From Oscillospiraceae bacterium (lineage in GTDB: Bacteria; Bacillota; Clostridia; Saccharofermentanales; Saccharofermentanaceae), in the NCBI GenBank assembly GCA_902775565.1, contig CACYMP010000013.1:1-64000 (forward strand): a DNA stretch of 64,000 nt, read 5' to 3'. This document shows, piece after piece, positions 1 through 8,039 of the stretch (the first letter of the stretch is position 1; each line of letters starts with the position of its first letter). Under the pieces are notes generated by a model, which saw nothing but the letters and a program-made list of their open reading frames with translations, was not told where the DNA came from and searched no databases. The position numbers and the translations under genes were made by a program.

Positions 1-1
1 G

Positions 2-79
2 GATTTCATCTTCGCAGGAGTTCTCGCAGTCATGTCGATCCTTCAGTTCAAGGTACTTGAAACAAACGAAAAGGCATAA
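2..79 (+). CDS. C-terminal end of an unidentified, probably membrane, protein (partial)
   Basis: An open frame enters from the left edge and gives 25 residues before a TAA stop at 77-79. The visible part starts with a hydrophobic stretch (FIFAGVLAVMSILQF) and ends in a short charged tail, as in a last transmembrane helix followed by a cytoplasmic end. Too little is present to name a family. A terminator follows 30 bases downstream, so this gene ends its operon. Confidence 0.5.
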   Translation, partial: DFIFAGVLAVMSILQFKVLETNEKA

Positions 80-110
80 GTTATTCCTCACCATAAATCT
101 CCCCAAAAGC

Positions 111-139
111 AGACGGCCGGTCATCCGGCCGTTGTTTTT
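111..139 (+). terminator. Intrinsic terminator
   Basis: ACGGCCGG and CCGGCCGT form a perfect 8-bp GC-rich stem with a TCAT loop. A run of T follows (TGTTTTT). It ends the operon entering from the left. Confidence 0.9.
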
Positions 140-168
140 GCCTGGAAATACACATTGTTCATTTGGGA

Positions 169-197
169 TTTAACGGCATTTTTAAAGTTGGTATAAT
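169..197 (+). promoter_or_regulatory. Promoter of the diguanylate cyclase gene
   Basis: An extended -10 (TTGGTATAAT, 188-197) has a weak -35-like TTTAAC at 169-174, 17 bases upstream. The same ten-base string recurs at 27631, 45532 and 53951 in this window. Confidence 0.65.
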
Positions 198-233
198 GAT
201 AAATATGACCGTCAGGGCGGTGAAGAGGTGGTT

Positions 234-1316
234 ATGGCAGTTACCGAATATGTAATACAGAATTGGGCATTGCTGCTTGTTCTTTTGGGATTTGCCACAT
301 CCCTTATTTCGACTGTCTTTCTTGAGAAGAAGACAGTTATCCGTATGTATGCGCTTATCGCAGAGGTGCTTGTTCTCTCGATACTTGTATTCTTTGAGTT
401 TTATCTGGCTGATCAGGGCAGTTCCGATCCTGCCAGACCTTTTCTTATTGCGATCAGATACAGTGTCACTCCGTTCCTCGTCGCCCAGATCATCTATACG
501 ATAATCAAAAGCCAGAAATGGTTTGTGTTCATTCCTGCCGTGCTTCTTACGTTTATCGACTTTATATCGATACCGACAGGCATCGTATTCAGACTTGATG
601 AGTCCGGAGTGATGAAGCGCGGTCCGCTCGGTCTGCTGCCCTACGTTGTGGTCGGAATATACTGCGTTTTGCTGATCTTTCTTATGATCCGTCACAGTTC
701 CGGTCAGTCAACGGAGGTAATACCGATAGTTTATTTCTGTTTTGCTTTTTTCTCCGGGATCGTTATGCCGTTCCTGATTGGCAAGAGTTATTCTCAGCTG
801 TTCTGTGTCACGATAGCTGTTTCGATGTTTGTCTACTATGTTTTCCTGATCCTTCAGGTTACAAAGAGGGACCCTCTTACCGGGCTTCTCAACCGTCAGG
901 CATATTACGCTGATATTTCCAATGAACCGGAGGAGATCTCCGCTCTTATTTCGATAGATATGAACGGACTTAAGACCATTAACGACACTCAGGGACATAC
1001 GGCAGGGGATAAGGCCATTTCGACGATCGCATCCTGCTTCCTCCGGGCTGCAAAGAGAAAGCAGTACGTGTACAGAGTCGGCGGCGATGAATTTGTTGTC
1101 GTGTGCCGCAAGGTTTCCGAGAAGGATGTCATCAGTCTCACAGAACGTATCCACGAACAGGTTGATGCAACTGAATACAGCTGTTCCGTAGGATACAGCT
1201 ATTCTGCAGACGGTAAAAAGCCTATAGACGAACTTCTACGCGAATCAGATGAAAAAATGTATGCGGAAAAGCAGCTCTACTATGAAGAGCATGGAAAGCC
1301 GCAAGGGCGGAAGTGA
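234..1316 (+). CDS. Membrane-bound diguanylate cyclase (GGDEF)
   Basis: The product is predicted to make the second messenger cyclic di-GMP from two GTP at the membrane. Residues 1 to about 205 are a run of hydrophobic helices (about seven), a sensory membrane domain of unknown ligand. A GGDEF domain follows from LTGLLNR to the end, with an intact GGDEF catalytic loop near residue 283 (YRVGGDEF). The inhibitory I-site (RxxD ahead of GGDEF) is not present: the matching place reads KRKQ, so product feedback through that site is unlikely. ATG 234 is chosen because GAGG (225-228) sits five bases upstream; a GTG at 228 is possible. The next gene starts eight bases after the stop, so the two are probably cotranscribed. 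An HD-GYP protein at 35013 could degrade the same messenger. Confidence 0.88.
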   Translation: MAVTEYVIQNWALLLVLLGFATSLISTVFLEKKTVIRMYALIAEVLVLSILVFFEFYLADQGSSDPARPFLIAIRYSVTPFLVAQIIYTIIKSQKWFVFIPAVLLTFIDFISIPTGIVFRLDESGVMKRGPLGLLPYVVVGIYCVLLIFLMIRHSSGQSTEVIPIVYFCFAFFSGIVMPFLIGKSYSQLFCVTIAVSMFVYYVFLILQVTKRDPLTGLLNRQAYYADISNEPEEISALISIDMNGLKTINDTQGHTAGDKAISTIASCFLRAAKRKQYVYRVGGDEFVVVCRKVSEKDVISLTERIHEQVDATEYSCSVGYSYSADGKKPIDELLRESDEKMYAEKQLYYEEHGKPQGRK

Positions 1317-1323
1317 GGTGTCT

Positions 1324-2919
1324 ATGAAGCTTAAGCGTTTACCTGCGATCCTCATTATTCTTGCGGTGACAGCGGAAATGCTGCCCTGTACAGTATTGGC
1401 TTTTGAGTCTGATAAAGGACCTGAAATAACGGCCATTACCAAGACTGTCCTGCCTGAAGATGACCGTGCAAATTCCGGTGGGAATGTTACCGGAATCACA
1501 GGTGATATCAAATGGAGCTTAAATGAGGAGACCAAGACTCTTACCATAAGTCCGAAAAACAAAAAGAAAAAAGCTTCGATGCCGGACTTCACGTACTTTG
1601 GCGCACCGTGGTCAAACTATTATTTCGTTATCGAGAACGTGGTCATCTCGAACGGAATCACGAATGTAGGAAGTTATGCTTTCTGTGATTGCACTTTTCT
1701 TAAGAGCGTTAAGCTCCCCTCCGGTATTAAGAAGATAGGACAGTCTGCTTTTGCGCGTACAAGGATCGAGAAGATCCGTATCCCGAACACTGTAACTTCG
1801 ATCGAAAAATGGGCTTTTTACGATTGCACCGGATTGACAAATCTCTCTTTGCCTAATGGTGTAAAGACAGTCGGAGAAGCAGCTTTCGCAGGCTGTGACG
1901 GACTTTATTCGGTAACACTGCCGAAGACTGTCACGAAGATCGGCTCTGAAGCTTTCGACGGATGCGGAAAACTGGAAACAGTCGAGATCCTCGGACCTGC
2001 CGATATCGGAAGCTATGCTTTCAGGAAAGCAGGGGCGCTCTCAATCCTCAAGCTTGCCAAGGGAGTGAGATCTATCGGCAACAGTGCGTTTGAGGGTTGC
2101 CACAGCCTGACATCCTTGACTGTTCCCGGCAGTGTGGTCTCGATCGGAGATTATGCGTTTGAATCCTGTTCCGGCCTTATAAAGCTGACGATACAGGACG
2201 GAGTAAGAAAGATCGGTTCTTTTGCCTTCGAAGATTGTTATTCATTGCAGAGCGTAACTGTTCCCGGCAGTGTATCCGTTATCGATACGGGAGCCTTCTC
2301 ATACTGCACGGGGCTTGTGACCGTTAAGATCCAAAGAGGAGTAACTGCTATCGGTGATAGAGCCTTTGAGAATTGTACCATGCTCGAGAATCTGACGATC
2401 CCGTACGGTGTAAGAACCATCGGAAGAATCGCTTTTACTGAAAACATAAGTCTTACGGAAGTTACGATCCCGAGCAGTGTAACCGAGATCGGTTATTCCG
2501 CTTTCTGCGCATGCAAGAACCTCAAAAAGGTCAACATCTCTCAGGAAATGCTCGACAAGACCGATGCTTCAGCCTGGGCAGGATGTCCGGCCGATTTTGA
2601 TCTGAATATTCTTCAGGATAATCCGGTAAAGATCAAAGGAAAGAGCGTAACGGTCAGATCAAAGGCTTTAAAGAAAAAGAATCAGACAATACCGGCATCC
2701 GGAGCGTTCTCGGTCAATATGAAAGACCAGGAGCTTCTTTTCGTCAAGGTTTCAGGCAACAGCAATATTACTGTCAACAGTAATAACGGCAAGGTAACCG
2801 TAAAGAAGAAACTGAAAAAAGGTACATATAAAGTCAAGGTTAAGGTAATGGCTGCCGGCAACGGTAACTACAAGGCATCCGGATGGAAGACGGTAACTGT
2901 AAGGATAAAGGTTAAGTAA
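1324..2919 (+). CDS. Secreted BspA-like leucine-rich repeat protein
   Basis: 531 residues. An N-terminal signal peptide (MKLKRLPAILIILAV, cleavage near VLA-F) is followed by about a dozen LRR_5/BspA-type repeats of 22-24 residues with the pattern IGxxAFxxCxxLxxVxIPxxV (residues about 95-415). A lysine-rich C-terminal module of about 85 residues ends in GTYKVKVKVMAAGNGNYKAS. A related module closes the lipoprotein at 49459. Such proteins are surface or secreted adhesins or binding proteins in gut Clostridia; the ligand here is unknown. The longer frame from 1249 overlaps the preceding gene and lacks a signal peptide at its start, while ATG 1324 follows a GAGGTG site and opens directly on the signal peptide. 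It is probably translated from the cyclase transcript. Confidence 0.85.
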   Translation: MKLKRLPAILIILAVTAEMLPCTVLAFESDKGPEITAITKTVLPEDDRANSGGNVTGITGDIKWSLNEETKTLTISPKNKKKKASMPDFTYFGAPWSNYYFVIENVVISNGITNVGSYAFCDCTFLKSVKLPSGIKKIGQSAFARTRIEKIRIPNTVTSIEKWAFYDCTGLTNLSLPNGVKTVGEAAFAGCDGLYSVTLPKTVTKIGSEAFDGCGKLETVEILGPADIGSYAFRKAGALSILKLAKGVRSIGNSAFEGCHSLTSLTVPGSVVSIGDYAFESCSGLIKLTIQDGVRKIGSFAFEDCYSLQSVTVPGSVSVIDTGAFSYCTGLVTVKIQRGVTAIGDRAFENCTMLENLTIPYGVRTIGRIAFTENISLTEVTIPSSVTEIGYSAFCACKNLKKVNISQEMLDKTDASAWAGCPADFDLNILQDNPVKIKGKSVTVRSKALKKKNQTIPASGAFSVNMKDQELLFVKVSGNSNITVNSNNGKVTVKKKLKKGTYKVKVKVMAAGNGNYKASGWKTVTVRIKVK

Positions 2920-2923
2920 AAAC

Positions 2924-2951
2924 TTGACATTGCAATATATCCCGATAAAAT
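2924..2951 (+). promoter_or_regulatory. Promoter of the Fur-family/ABC operon
   Basis: A consensus TTGACA (2924-2929) and TAAAAT (2946-2951) are separated by 16 bases. The operator palindrome starts four bases after the -10 box. Confidence 0.8.
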
Positions 2952-2954
2952 GAT

Positions 2955-2973
2955 AATGAATTTCATATTCATT
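2955..2973. promoter_or_regulatory. Probable Fur/Zur operator
   Basis: AATGAAT and ATTCATT are exact 7-base inverted arms around a 5-base spacer (TTCAT). With the flanking GAT they resemble the AT-rich GATAATGATAATCATTATC-type Fur/Zur boxes. The site overlaps the expected transcription start, where a bound repressor would block initiation. The gene just downstream encodes a Fur-family protein, so autoregulation is likely. Confidence 0.65.
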
Positions 2974-2996
2974 TGTTATTTTATGGAGAATTCTTA

Positions 2997-3428
2997 ATGG
3001 CAGGTAATACCAAAGGCACATATAACACCAAGCAGTCCGCTGAGATCCTTAAGTTTATGGAGGACAACAGCGGCAAGCATCTGACTGCCCAGGATATTGA
3101 AGAGCACTTCAGGGCGCAGGGCATCAATATAGGTGCCGCCACCATTTACAGGCGTCTTGACCGTCTCACGAGCGACGGATTGGTAAACAAGTATCTGATC
3201 GACGATAAATCACCTGCATGCTACGAATACATTGGCGTTGATAACTGCTGCAGCGGTACCTGCTATCACATGAAGTGTGAGAAGTGCGGAAAGCTCTTCC
3301 ATTTAAGCTGTGACGAGATCAACGCCTTCTTTGCCCATATCAGAAAAGACCACGGCTTTGTTCTCGATCCCAAGCGCACCGTTTTCTACGGCATTTGCGA
3401 GAAGTGCGCTGCAACAGAAGGTGCCTGA
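2997..3428 (+). CDS. Fur-family metal-dependent repressor, probably Zur-type
   Basis: 143 residues, normal for the family. The N-terminal winged helix (TAQDIEEHF, then AATIYRRLDRL as recognition helix) is followed by a dimerisation domain with metal ligands, including a CEKCG pair near residue 95 and a closing CEKC pair near the C-terminus that would hold a structural zinc. ATG 2997 has GGAG eight bases upstream; the longer frame has no such site. The stop codon overlaps the start of an ABC ATPase, and a permease follows, so the operon pairs repressor and importer. The metal is inferred to be zinc because the transporter resembles ZnuBC/AdcBC. Fur (iron) or Mur (manganese) roles cannot be excluded from sequence alone. 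Confidence 0.85.
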   Translation: MAGNTKGTYNTKQSAEILKFMEDNSGKHLTAQDIEEHFRAQGINIGAATIYRRLDRLTSDGLVNKYLIDDKSPACYEYIGVDNCCSGTCYHMKCEKCGKLFHLSCDEINAFFAHIRKDHGFVLDPKRTVFYGICEKCAATEGA

Positions 3429-4135
3429 TGTCTCTTATTTCAGCTAAAGATCTGACCATAGGCTTCAGTGACCTTGTCTTATACCGCGACCTTTCTTTTG
3501 AGATCAACGAGGGCGATTATGTCTTCGTGATCGGTGAGAACGGCACGGGTAAGACCACGCTCATGCGTACGCTCCTGGGACTCCGGAAACCGCTTAAAGG
3601 TGAAGTCGTAACAGACGGCCTTAAGCTTTCCGAAATCGGTTATCTGCCTCAGCAGACCATAGTACAGCGCGATTTTCCCGCATCGGTTAAGGAGATAGTC
3701 CTTTCAGGTTTTGTCGGCCGCCTCGGGATAAATCCGTTCTATTCTGCTGCACAGAAGAAAAAGGCGCTTGATGCCATGAAGAGATTCGGCGTAGAGAATC
3801 TTGCTTCAAGATGCTACAGGGAATTATCCGGTGGACAGCAGCAGCGTGTCCTTCTTGCGCGTACGCTTTGCGCAGCTACAAAAGTACTCCTGATGGATGA
3901 GCCTGTTGCGGGACTTGATCCTTTTGTCACTGAGGAGTTCTACGGGCTCGTCGAAAAGCTTAACAGGGAAGGGATGACCATCATAATGATCTCCCATGAC
4001 ATCGCAGCGGCCAAAAAGTACGCTTCCCACATACTTCACATCAAGAACGATCCGAGCTTCACCGAGAAGAAGGAGTATTTCGCTTCCGGAAAAGGCAATG
4101 AATTCTCGATCGTCCGCGAGAAGGGGGAGGCATGA
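3428..4135 (+). CDS. znuC: Metal (probably zinc) ABC transporter ATPase
   Basis: 235 residues, a complete ATP-binding subunit on the cytoplasmic face of a metal importer. The Walker A motif (GENGTGKTT) lies near residue 38, the signature LSGGQQQR near residue 138 and Walker B (LLMDEP) near residue 157, followed by the H-loop ISHD. The ATG shares bases with the stop of the repressor gene (ATGA overlap), so translation is coupled. The family (ZnuC/AdcC/MntB) works with a membrane permease and an extracellular metal-binding lipoprotein. The permease is next door, but no binding protein is encoded here. Zinc is preferred from the neighbour repressor, with manganese as the alternative. Confidence 0.85.
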   Translation: MSLISAKDLTIGFSDLVLYRDLSFEINEGDYVFVIGENGTGKTTLMRTLLGLRKPLKGEVVTDGLKLSEIGYLPQQTIVQRDFPASVKEIVLSGFVGRLGINPFYSAAQKKKALDAMKRFGVENLASRCYRELSGGQQQRVLLARTLCAATKVLLMDEPVAGLDPFVTEEFYGLVEKLNREGMTIIMISHDIAAAKKYASHILHIKNDPSFTEKKEYFASGKGNEFSIVREKGEA

Positions 4136-4136
4136 C

Positions 4137-4967
4137 ATGCAGATACTGATCGAATACATGTCATATCCGTTTGTAAGATACGCCGTAATAGTAGGTGTTC
4201 TTATCGCATTCTGCTCGTCTCTTTTAGGCGTCACGCTTGTTCTCAAGAGGATGTCTTACATAGGTGACGGTCTGTCTCACGTTGCTTTCGGCGCTCTTGC
4301 CGTAGCATCTGTGCTCAAGCTGTCTAATAACATGCTTATAATCCTGCCGGTCACTGTACTCGCTGCGGTCATCCTTCTGGCATTCGGCAAGAATGCTGCT
4401 ATAAAAGGCGATGCCGCTATAGCGATGCTGTCAGTCGGAGCGCTGGCATTTGGATATCTTTTGCTTAATGTCTTTTCTTCGTCGGCAAACCTTGCCGGAG
4501 ATGTCTGCAGTACGCTTTTCGGCTCAACTTCGATCCTGACGCTGAAGCGAAGTGAAGTTATCCTGTGCCTGATACTTTCGATCATTGTAGTCTGCGTGTT
4601 CGTTCTGTTTTACAACAAGATATTTGCGGTTACGTTTGATGAGACTTTCGCTAAGGCGAGCGGCGTACGCACGGGCCTTTATAATCTGTTAATCGCGGTC
4701 ATTATCGCAGTGATAATCGTCCTTGCGATGAATCTTGTGGGATCTCTTCTTATCTCCGCGCTTGTTATCTTCCCGGCGATGGCTTCTATGAGGGTATTCA
4801 AGAGCTTTAAGGCGGTTACCGTATCGTCAGCGGTTTTCTCGGTCTTCTGCGCACTTGCGGGAATGATTATTTCGATGATGACCGGCACACCTGTAGGTGC
4901 AACGATAGTTGCCTGCGATGCGGTCATGTTCGGAGTGTTCTGCGTAATAGGCGCGGTCAGACAGTAA
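4137..4967 (+). CDS. znuB: Metal (probably zinc) ABC transporter permease
   Basis: 276 residues with eight or nine hydrophobic helices and the usual ABC-3 family features, including an early SYIGDGLSHVAFGA stretch near residue 40 and MNLVGSLLISALVIFPA near residue 200. It forms the membrane channel of the metal importer. ATG 4137 lies one base after the ATPase stop, with the GGGGGAGG site inside the end of the ATPase gene. The longer frame from 3996 overlaps the ATPase and is not supported. An intrinsic terminator follows directly, so the operon is three genes long and contains no solute-binding protein. Confidence 0.87.
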   Translation: MQILIEYMSYPFVRYAVIVGVLIAFCSSLLGVTLVLKRMSYIGDGLSHVAFGALAVASVLKLSNNMLIILPVTVLAAVILLAFGKNAAIKGDAAIAMLSVGALAFGYLLLNVFSSSANLAGDVCSTLFGSTSILTLKRSEVILCLILSIIVVCVFVLFYNKIFAVTFDETFAKASGVRTGLYNLLIAVIIAVIIVLAMNLVGSLLISALVIFPAMASMRVFKSFKAVTVSSAVFSVFCALAGMIISMMTGTPVGATIVACDAVMFGVFCVIGAVRQ

Positions 4968-4971
4968 TAAA

Positions 4972-5000
4972 AAAGGCTCCTTGCGGAGCCTTTGGTTTTT
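4972..5000. terminator. Bidirectional intrinsic terminator
   Basis: AAAGGCTCC and GGAGCCTTT form a perfect 9-bp stem around TTGC. T-rich sequence lies to the right and A-rich sequence to the left, so it can serve both the permease gene and the converging carboxypeptidase gene. Confidence 0.88.
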
Positions 5001-5002
5001 GG

Positions 5003-6436
5003 TTAGAGCATATTCGGTTTTCTTGTCGATTCGTTTCTTCTTCTTTTTATCATGTTCGCACGGAAGATGAGCGCTACGATTATGATGACAAGTATCAGTC
5101 CGGACAAGGCAGCGAAGACGGTGAGGACACGCCGTGCATCGGTCAGATGAGTCTTCTTTTTCGGATTGATCTCGATAACGCCAGCTTTCTGCTCTATCTT
5201 GACGACCAGCTTTCCGACTACATAGGTCTTGTCCGAATAGACTTTACACAGCGGTATTTCAAGCGTCTGTTCCTCTGCCTGTGAATCGATGACCGTTTTG
5301 GAAAGGTCTATCTTGTTTGTACTTCCGAGCTGTGCTCTGCTTGAAGTGGTGGTAACGTGAGAGGTCAGCGCGGCCTTCATCTCTGAGATATAAAGATTGG
5401 TTTCGGACATCAGCCTGACCATCTGGTTTCTCGTGTCATTGATCAGCGGTGTGAACTCGGCTTCGGTGATAGGAACTGTGGTAAAACTCGTGTATCCGTA
5501 ATCGAAAAGCTTGATCATGTCCCTGTATCTGATCGTTGAGCTTCCTGAATTGAAAAGAACGCCGATCAAGACCCTGTTATCCTTCTTCGCAGCCGCACAG
5601 AGAGTGTAGCCCGCAGAGTCCGTATAACCGGTCTTTCCGCCTGCGTAGTTGTCGTACTTGAAGTCGGCGGTGCTTATGAATCTGTTTGCGTTCTGGAGTT
5701 CTCTTGCGCTGCTGTATTTGTTTGTGGCGCTGATCTTATATGTGTATGTTTTCGCGATCTTCGAATACTCCGTGTTGGTGACCGCTTCGTTAAGGATGAG
5801 ACTTAAGTCGTAGGCGGTAGTGAGGTTGTCGGGCTTGGCATAACCGAAGCAGGAAGTGAAGTGAGTGTTCCTGCAGCCTAATTCCTCGGCCTTTTCATTC
5901 ATTATCTTGCAGAATTCAGCCTCCGTACCGCCCATCTGATATGCGAGGGCGATGCAGCAGTCATTTGCCGACTTGAGGACGGATGCGTAGATGAGATCCT
6001 TTACGGTGATCTCTTCGCCTTCCTGAAGCCCCAGGCGGACATAGTCCTTGTCCAGGTTCTTTATGTCCTTGGCCATAGCGGCGGTAATGGTTATGGTCTG
6101 GTTCATCTGCAGGCGCTCTAATGCCAGGAGGATCGTCATGATCTTGGTCATTGAAGCAGGCTCTTTCTGTGTCTCGTAGTCTTTTCCTAAGAGTATCGCA
6201 CCGCTGGTCGCATCGTAGAGGATATAAGCGGCGGCGTTTATCTTGGGCCAGTTATCGTGCTTCTCATTGAGAAGATCGGTCTGCTGTTCGTTCTGTGTAA
6301 TAATGCCGTCGTCCGGGTTATCGGGATAGATGGTCTCGTCAGCTTTGACTGCGCCCGGAAAAGCGGCAAGCATATAAGCTCCGGCGATAACAGCGGAGCA
6401 AAGAATGGTAAAAGCCTTTTTTATAATTGCGGACAT
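5003..6436 (-). CDS. D-alanyl-D-alanine carboxypeptidase (penicillin-binding protein, DacA/DacF type)
   Basis: 477 residues. The enzyme trims the terminal D-Ala from peptidoglycan stem peptides outside the cell. A signal peptide (about residues 1-31) precedes a peptidase S11 domain with all three motifs: SMTK (S95 nucleophile, K98), SAN (156-158) and KTG (268-270). A beta-rich domain follows, then a C-terminal hydrophobic helix (VLTVFAALSGLILVIIIVAL) and a basic tail that would anchor it in the membrane. The start at 6436 is chosen because AAGGGA lies just before it; an ATG 15 bases upstream would place this ribosome site inside the gene. It is monocistronic and divergent from miaB. Confidence 0.9.
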   Translation of the reverse strand: MSAIIKKAFTILCSAVIAGAYMLAAFPGAVKADETIYPDNPDDGIITQNEQQTDLLNEKHDNWPKINAAAYILYDATSGAILLGKDYETQKEPASMTKIMTILLALERLQMNQTITITAAMAKDIKNLDKDYVRLGLQEGEEITVKDLIYASVLKSANDCCIALAYQMGGTEAEFCKIMNEKAEELGCRNTHFTSCFGYAKPDNLTTAYDLSLILNEAVTNTEYSKIAKTYTYKISATNKYSSARELQNANRFISTADFKYDNYAGGKTGYTDSAGYTLCAAAKKDNRVLIGVLFNSGSSTIRYRDMIKLFDYGYTSFTTVPITEAEFTPLINDTRNQMVRLMSETNLYISEMKAALTSHVTTTSSRAQLGSTNKIDLSKTVIDSQAEEQTLEIPLCKVYSDKTYVVGKLVVKIEQKAGVIEINPKKKTHLTDARRVLTVFAALSGLILVIIIVALIFRANMIKRRRNESTRKPNML

Positions 6437-6557
6437 AGTGTTTCCCTTCATATATCAACACTATATTCTATATCTTAAATTAAAAATTACAAATTTATTT
6501 TTATTACGGATTTTTCTTGTATAATTAGCAAGGAAAATTCGTTATTAAGGAAAAGAA

Positions 6558-8039
6558 ATGAGTGTAATCAGGGTAGATAATACCGATAAGACCGAATTCG
6601 ACAGGGCTCTTGAAGAACTTAGGGGATATTTCTCCGTCCTTTCCCAGAACAAAGGACGCCCTGCAACATACAGCCTTCTGACCTACGGATGCCAGCTCAA
6701 CGAGTCCGACAGCGAAAAGCTTGCCGGAATGCTTGCGGAGATGGGTCTGGTCAAGAGCGAAGACAGCGGTGAGCTTGCGCCCGCCGACGTGGTGGTTATG
6801 AACACATGCTCGGTAAGGGAGAATGCCGACAGGCATCTTTTCGGAAACCTGGGAGTATTCAAGAATTTCTGCAGGAAAGGGGAGACTTCGGTTATAGCGG
6901 TCTGCGGCTGCATGATGAAGGTCCCCGAGAATGTTGAGAAGATAAGGAGATCTTATCCTTATGTAAATCTTGTTTTCGATCCCCAGCAGCTCCACAGATT
7001 CCCGATCCTTCTGCGTGACGCGCTCGATATCGGCAAACAGTCCGTCAGTGTCTGCGGCGAGGACTATATCGCCGAGGACAGCTATTTCCCGATCGAAAGG
7101 CAGAGGCGCTTCAGAGCTCTCGTGCCGATAATGTACGGCTGTAATAATTTCTGCACATACTGCATCGTTCCGTATGCGAGGGGAAGAGAGCGTTCCAGAA
7201 GCTTCGGCGAGATCATGAAAGAGCTTGAAGATCTTGCGTCAAAGGGCTACAGGGAGGTCATGCTCTTAGGCCAGAACGTCAATTCCTACGGCAAAGGCAA
7301 TGAGGACGGCAAGACTTTTGCTGATATCCTCGATGAGGCCTCAAAGATAAAGGAATTCTCAAGGATAAGGTTCATGAGTTCTCACCCGAAGGATCTTTCT
7401 GACAGGGTAATAGATATAATGGCTGACCGCCCGAATGTCGAAAAGCACCTGCACCTGGCTCTTCAGTCCGGTTCTGATGATGTCCTTAAGCGCATGAACA
7501 GACCTTACACGGCTGAAGGATATATGAAGATAGCCGATTATTTCAGATCGAGAGTTGAGGGCGGATCGCTCACAACGGATATAATCGTAGGCTTCCCGGG
7601 CGAGACTGAAGAGGATTTCGTAAAGACTCTTGAGATATGTTCAAGAGCGGCTTTTGACGCTGCGTTTACTTTCCAGTACTCGATCAGGCCCGGCACGAAG
7701 GCTGCCGAGTTCCCTGACCAGATCCCTTCCGATGTTGTGACTGAGAGATTCGGAAGGCTCACAAAGCTTACAAACTCTTTGTCTGAAGCCTCGTGCAAGA
7801 GACTGGTCGGGCAGAAGAAAGAAGTATTGATCGAAGGAATTAGCAAAGCCGGCGGCGGTGTTTATTCCGGCAGGACTATCTCAAATCATCTGGTCAATTT
7901 TACTGTCCCCGATGAGATAAGAAACAGCGGATCATTCTGTGAAGACTCCCTTGAAGGACGCCTTTGCGAAGTTGATATTCAGTATGCCAGACCTTACTCG
8001 GTCGACGGCGTGATGGAGCGTTTTACCGATGGAAAATAA
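6558..8039 (+). CDS. miaB: tRNA-2-methylthio-N6-dimethylallyladenosine synthase
   Basis: 493 residues. This radical SAM enzyme adds the 2-methylthio group to i6A37 of tRNAs reading UNN codons; MiaA, encoded downstream, makes its substrate. The N-terminal UPF0004 domain carries three cysteines (TYGCQLNESD, NTCSVREN, VCGCMMK). The radical SAM core has C195-x3-C199-x2-C202, and a TRAM domain lies at the C-terminus. About 85 residues precede the first of these motifs, a little longer than in E. coli. AAGGAAAAG lies just ahead of the ATG, and a TATAAT at 6520-6525 is a likely -10. Its stop overlaps the mutS start by 11 bases. Confidence 0.95.
   Translation: MSVIRVDNTDKTEFDRALEELRGYFSVLSQNKGRPATYSLLTYGCQLNESDSEKLAGMLAEMGLVKSEDSGELAPADVVVMNTCSVRENADRHLFGNLGVFKNFCRKGETSVIAVCGCMMKVPENVEKIRRSYPYVNLVFDPQQLHRFPILLRDALDIGKQSVSVCGEDYIAEDSYFPIERQRRFRALVPIMYGCNNFCTYCIVPYARGRERSRSFGEIMKELEDLASKGYREVMLLGQNVNSYGKGNEDGKTFADILDEASKIKEFSRIRFMSSHPKDLSDRVIDIMADRPNVEKHLHLALQSGSDDVLKRMNRPYTAEGYMKIADYFRSRVEGGSLTTDIIVGFPGETEEDFVKTLEICSRAAFDAAFTFQYSIRPGTKAAEFPDQIPSDVVTERFGRLTKLTNSLSEASCKRLVGQKKEVLIEGISKAGGGVYSGRTISNHLVNFTVPDEIRNSGSFCEDSLEGRLCEVDIQYARPYSVDGVMERFTDGK

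Noticed and set aside
159-695. Minus-strand frame of 178 codons opposite the diguanylate cyclase
   Set aside because: It mirrors a well-supported gene, and its product is a low-quality basic sequence without any family pattern.
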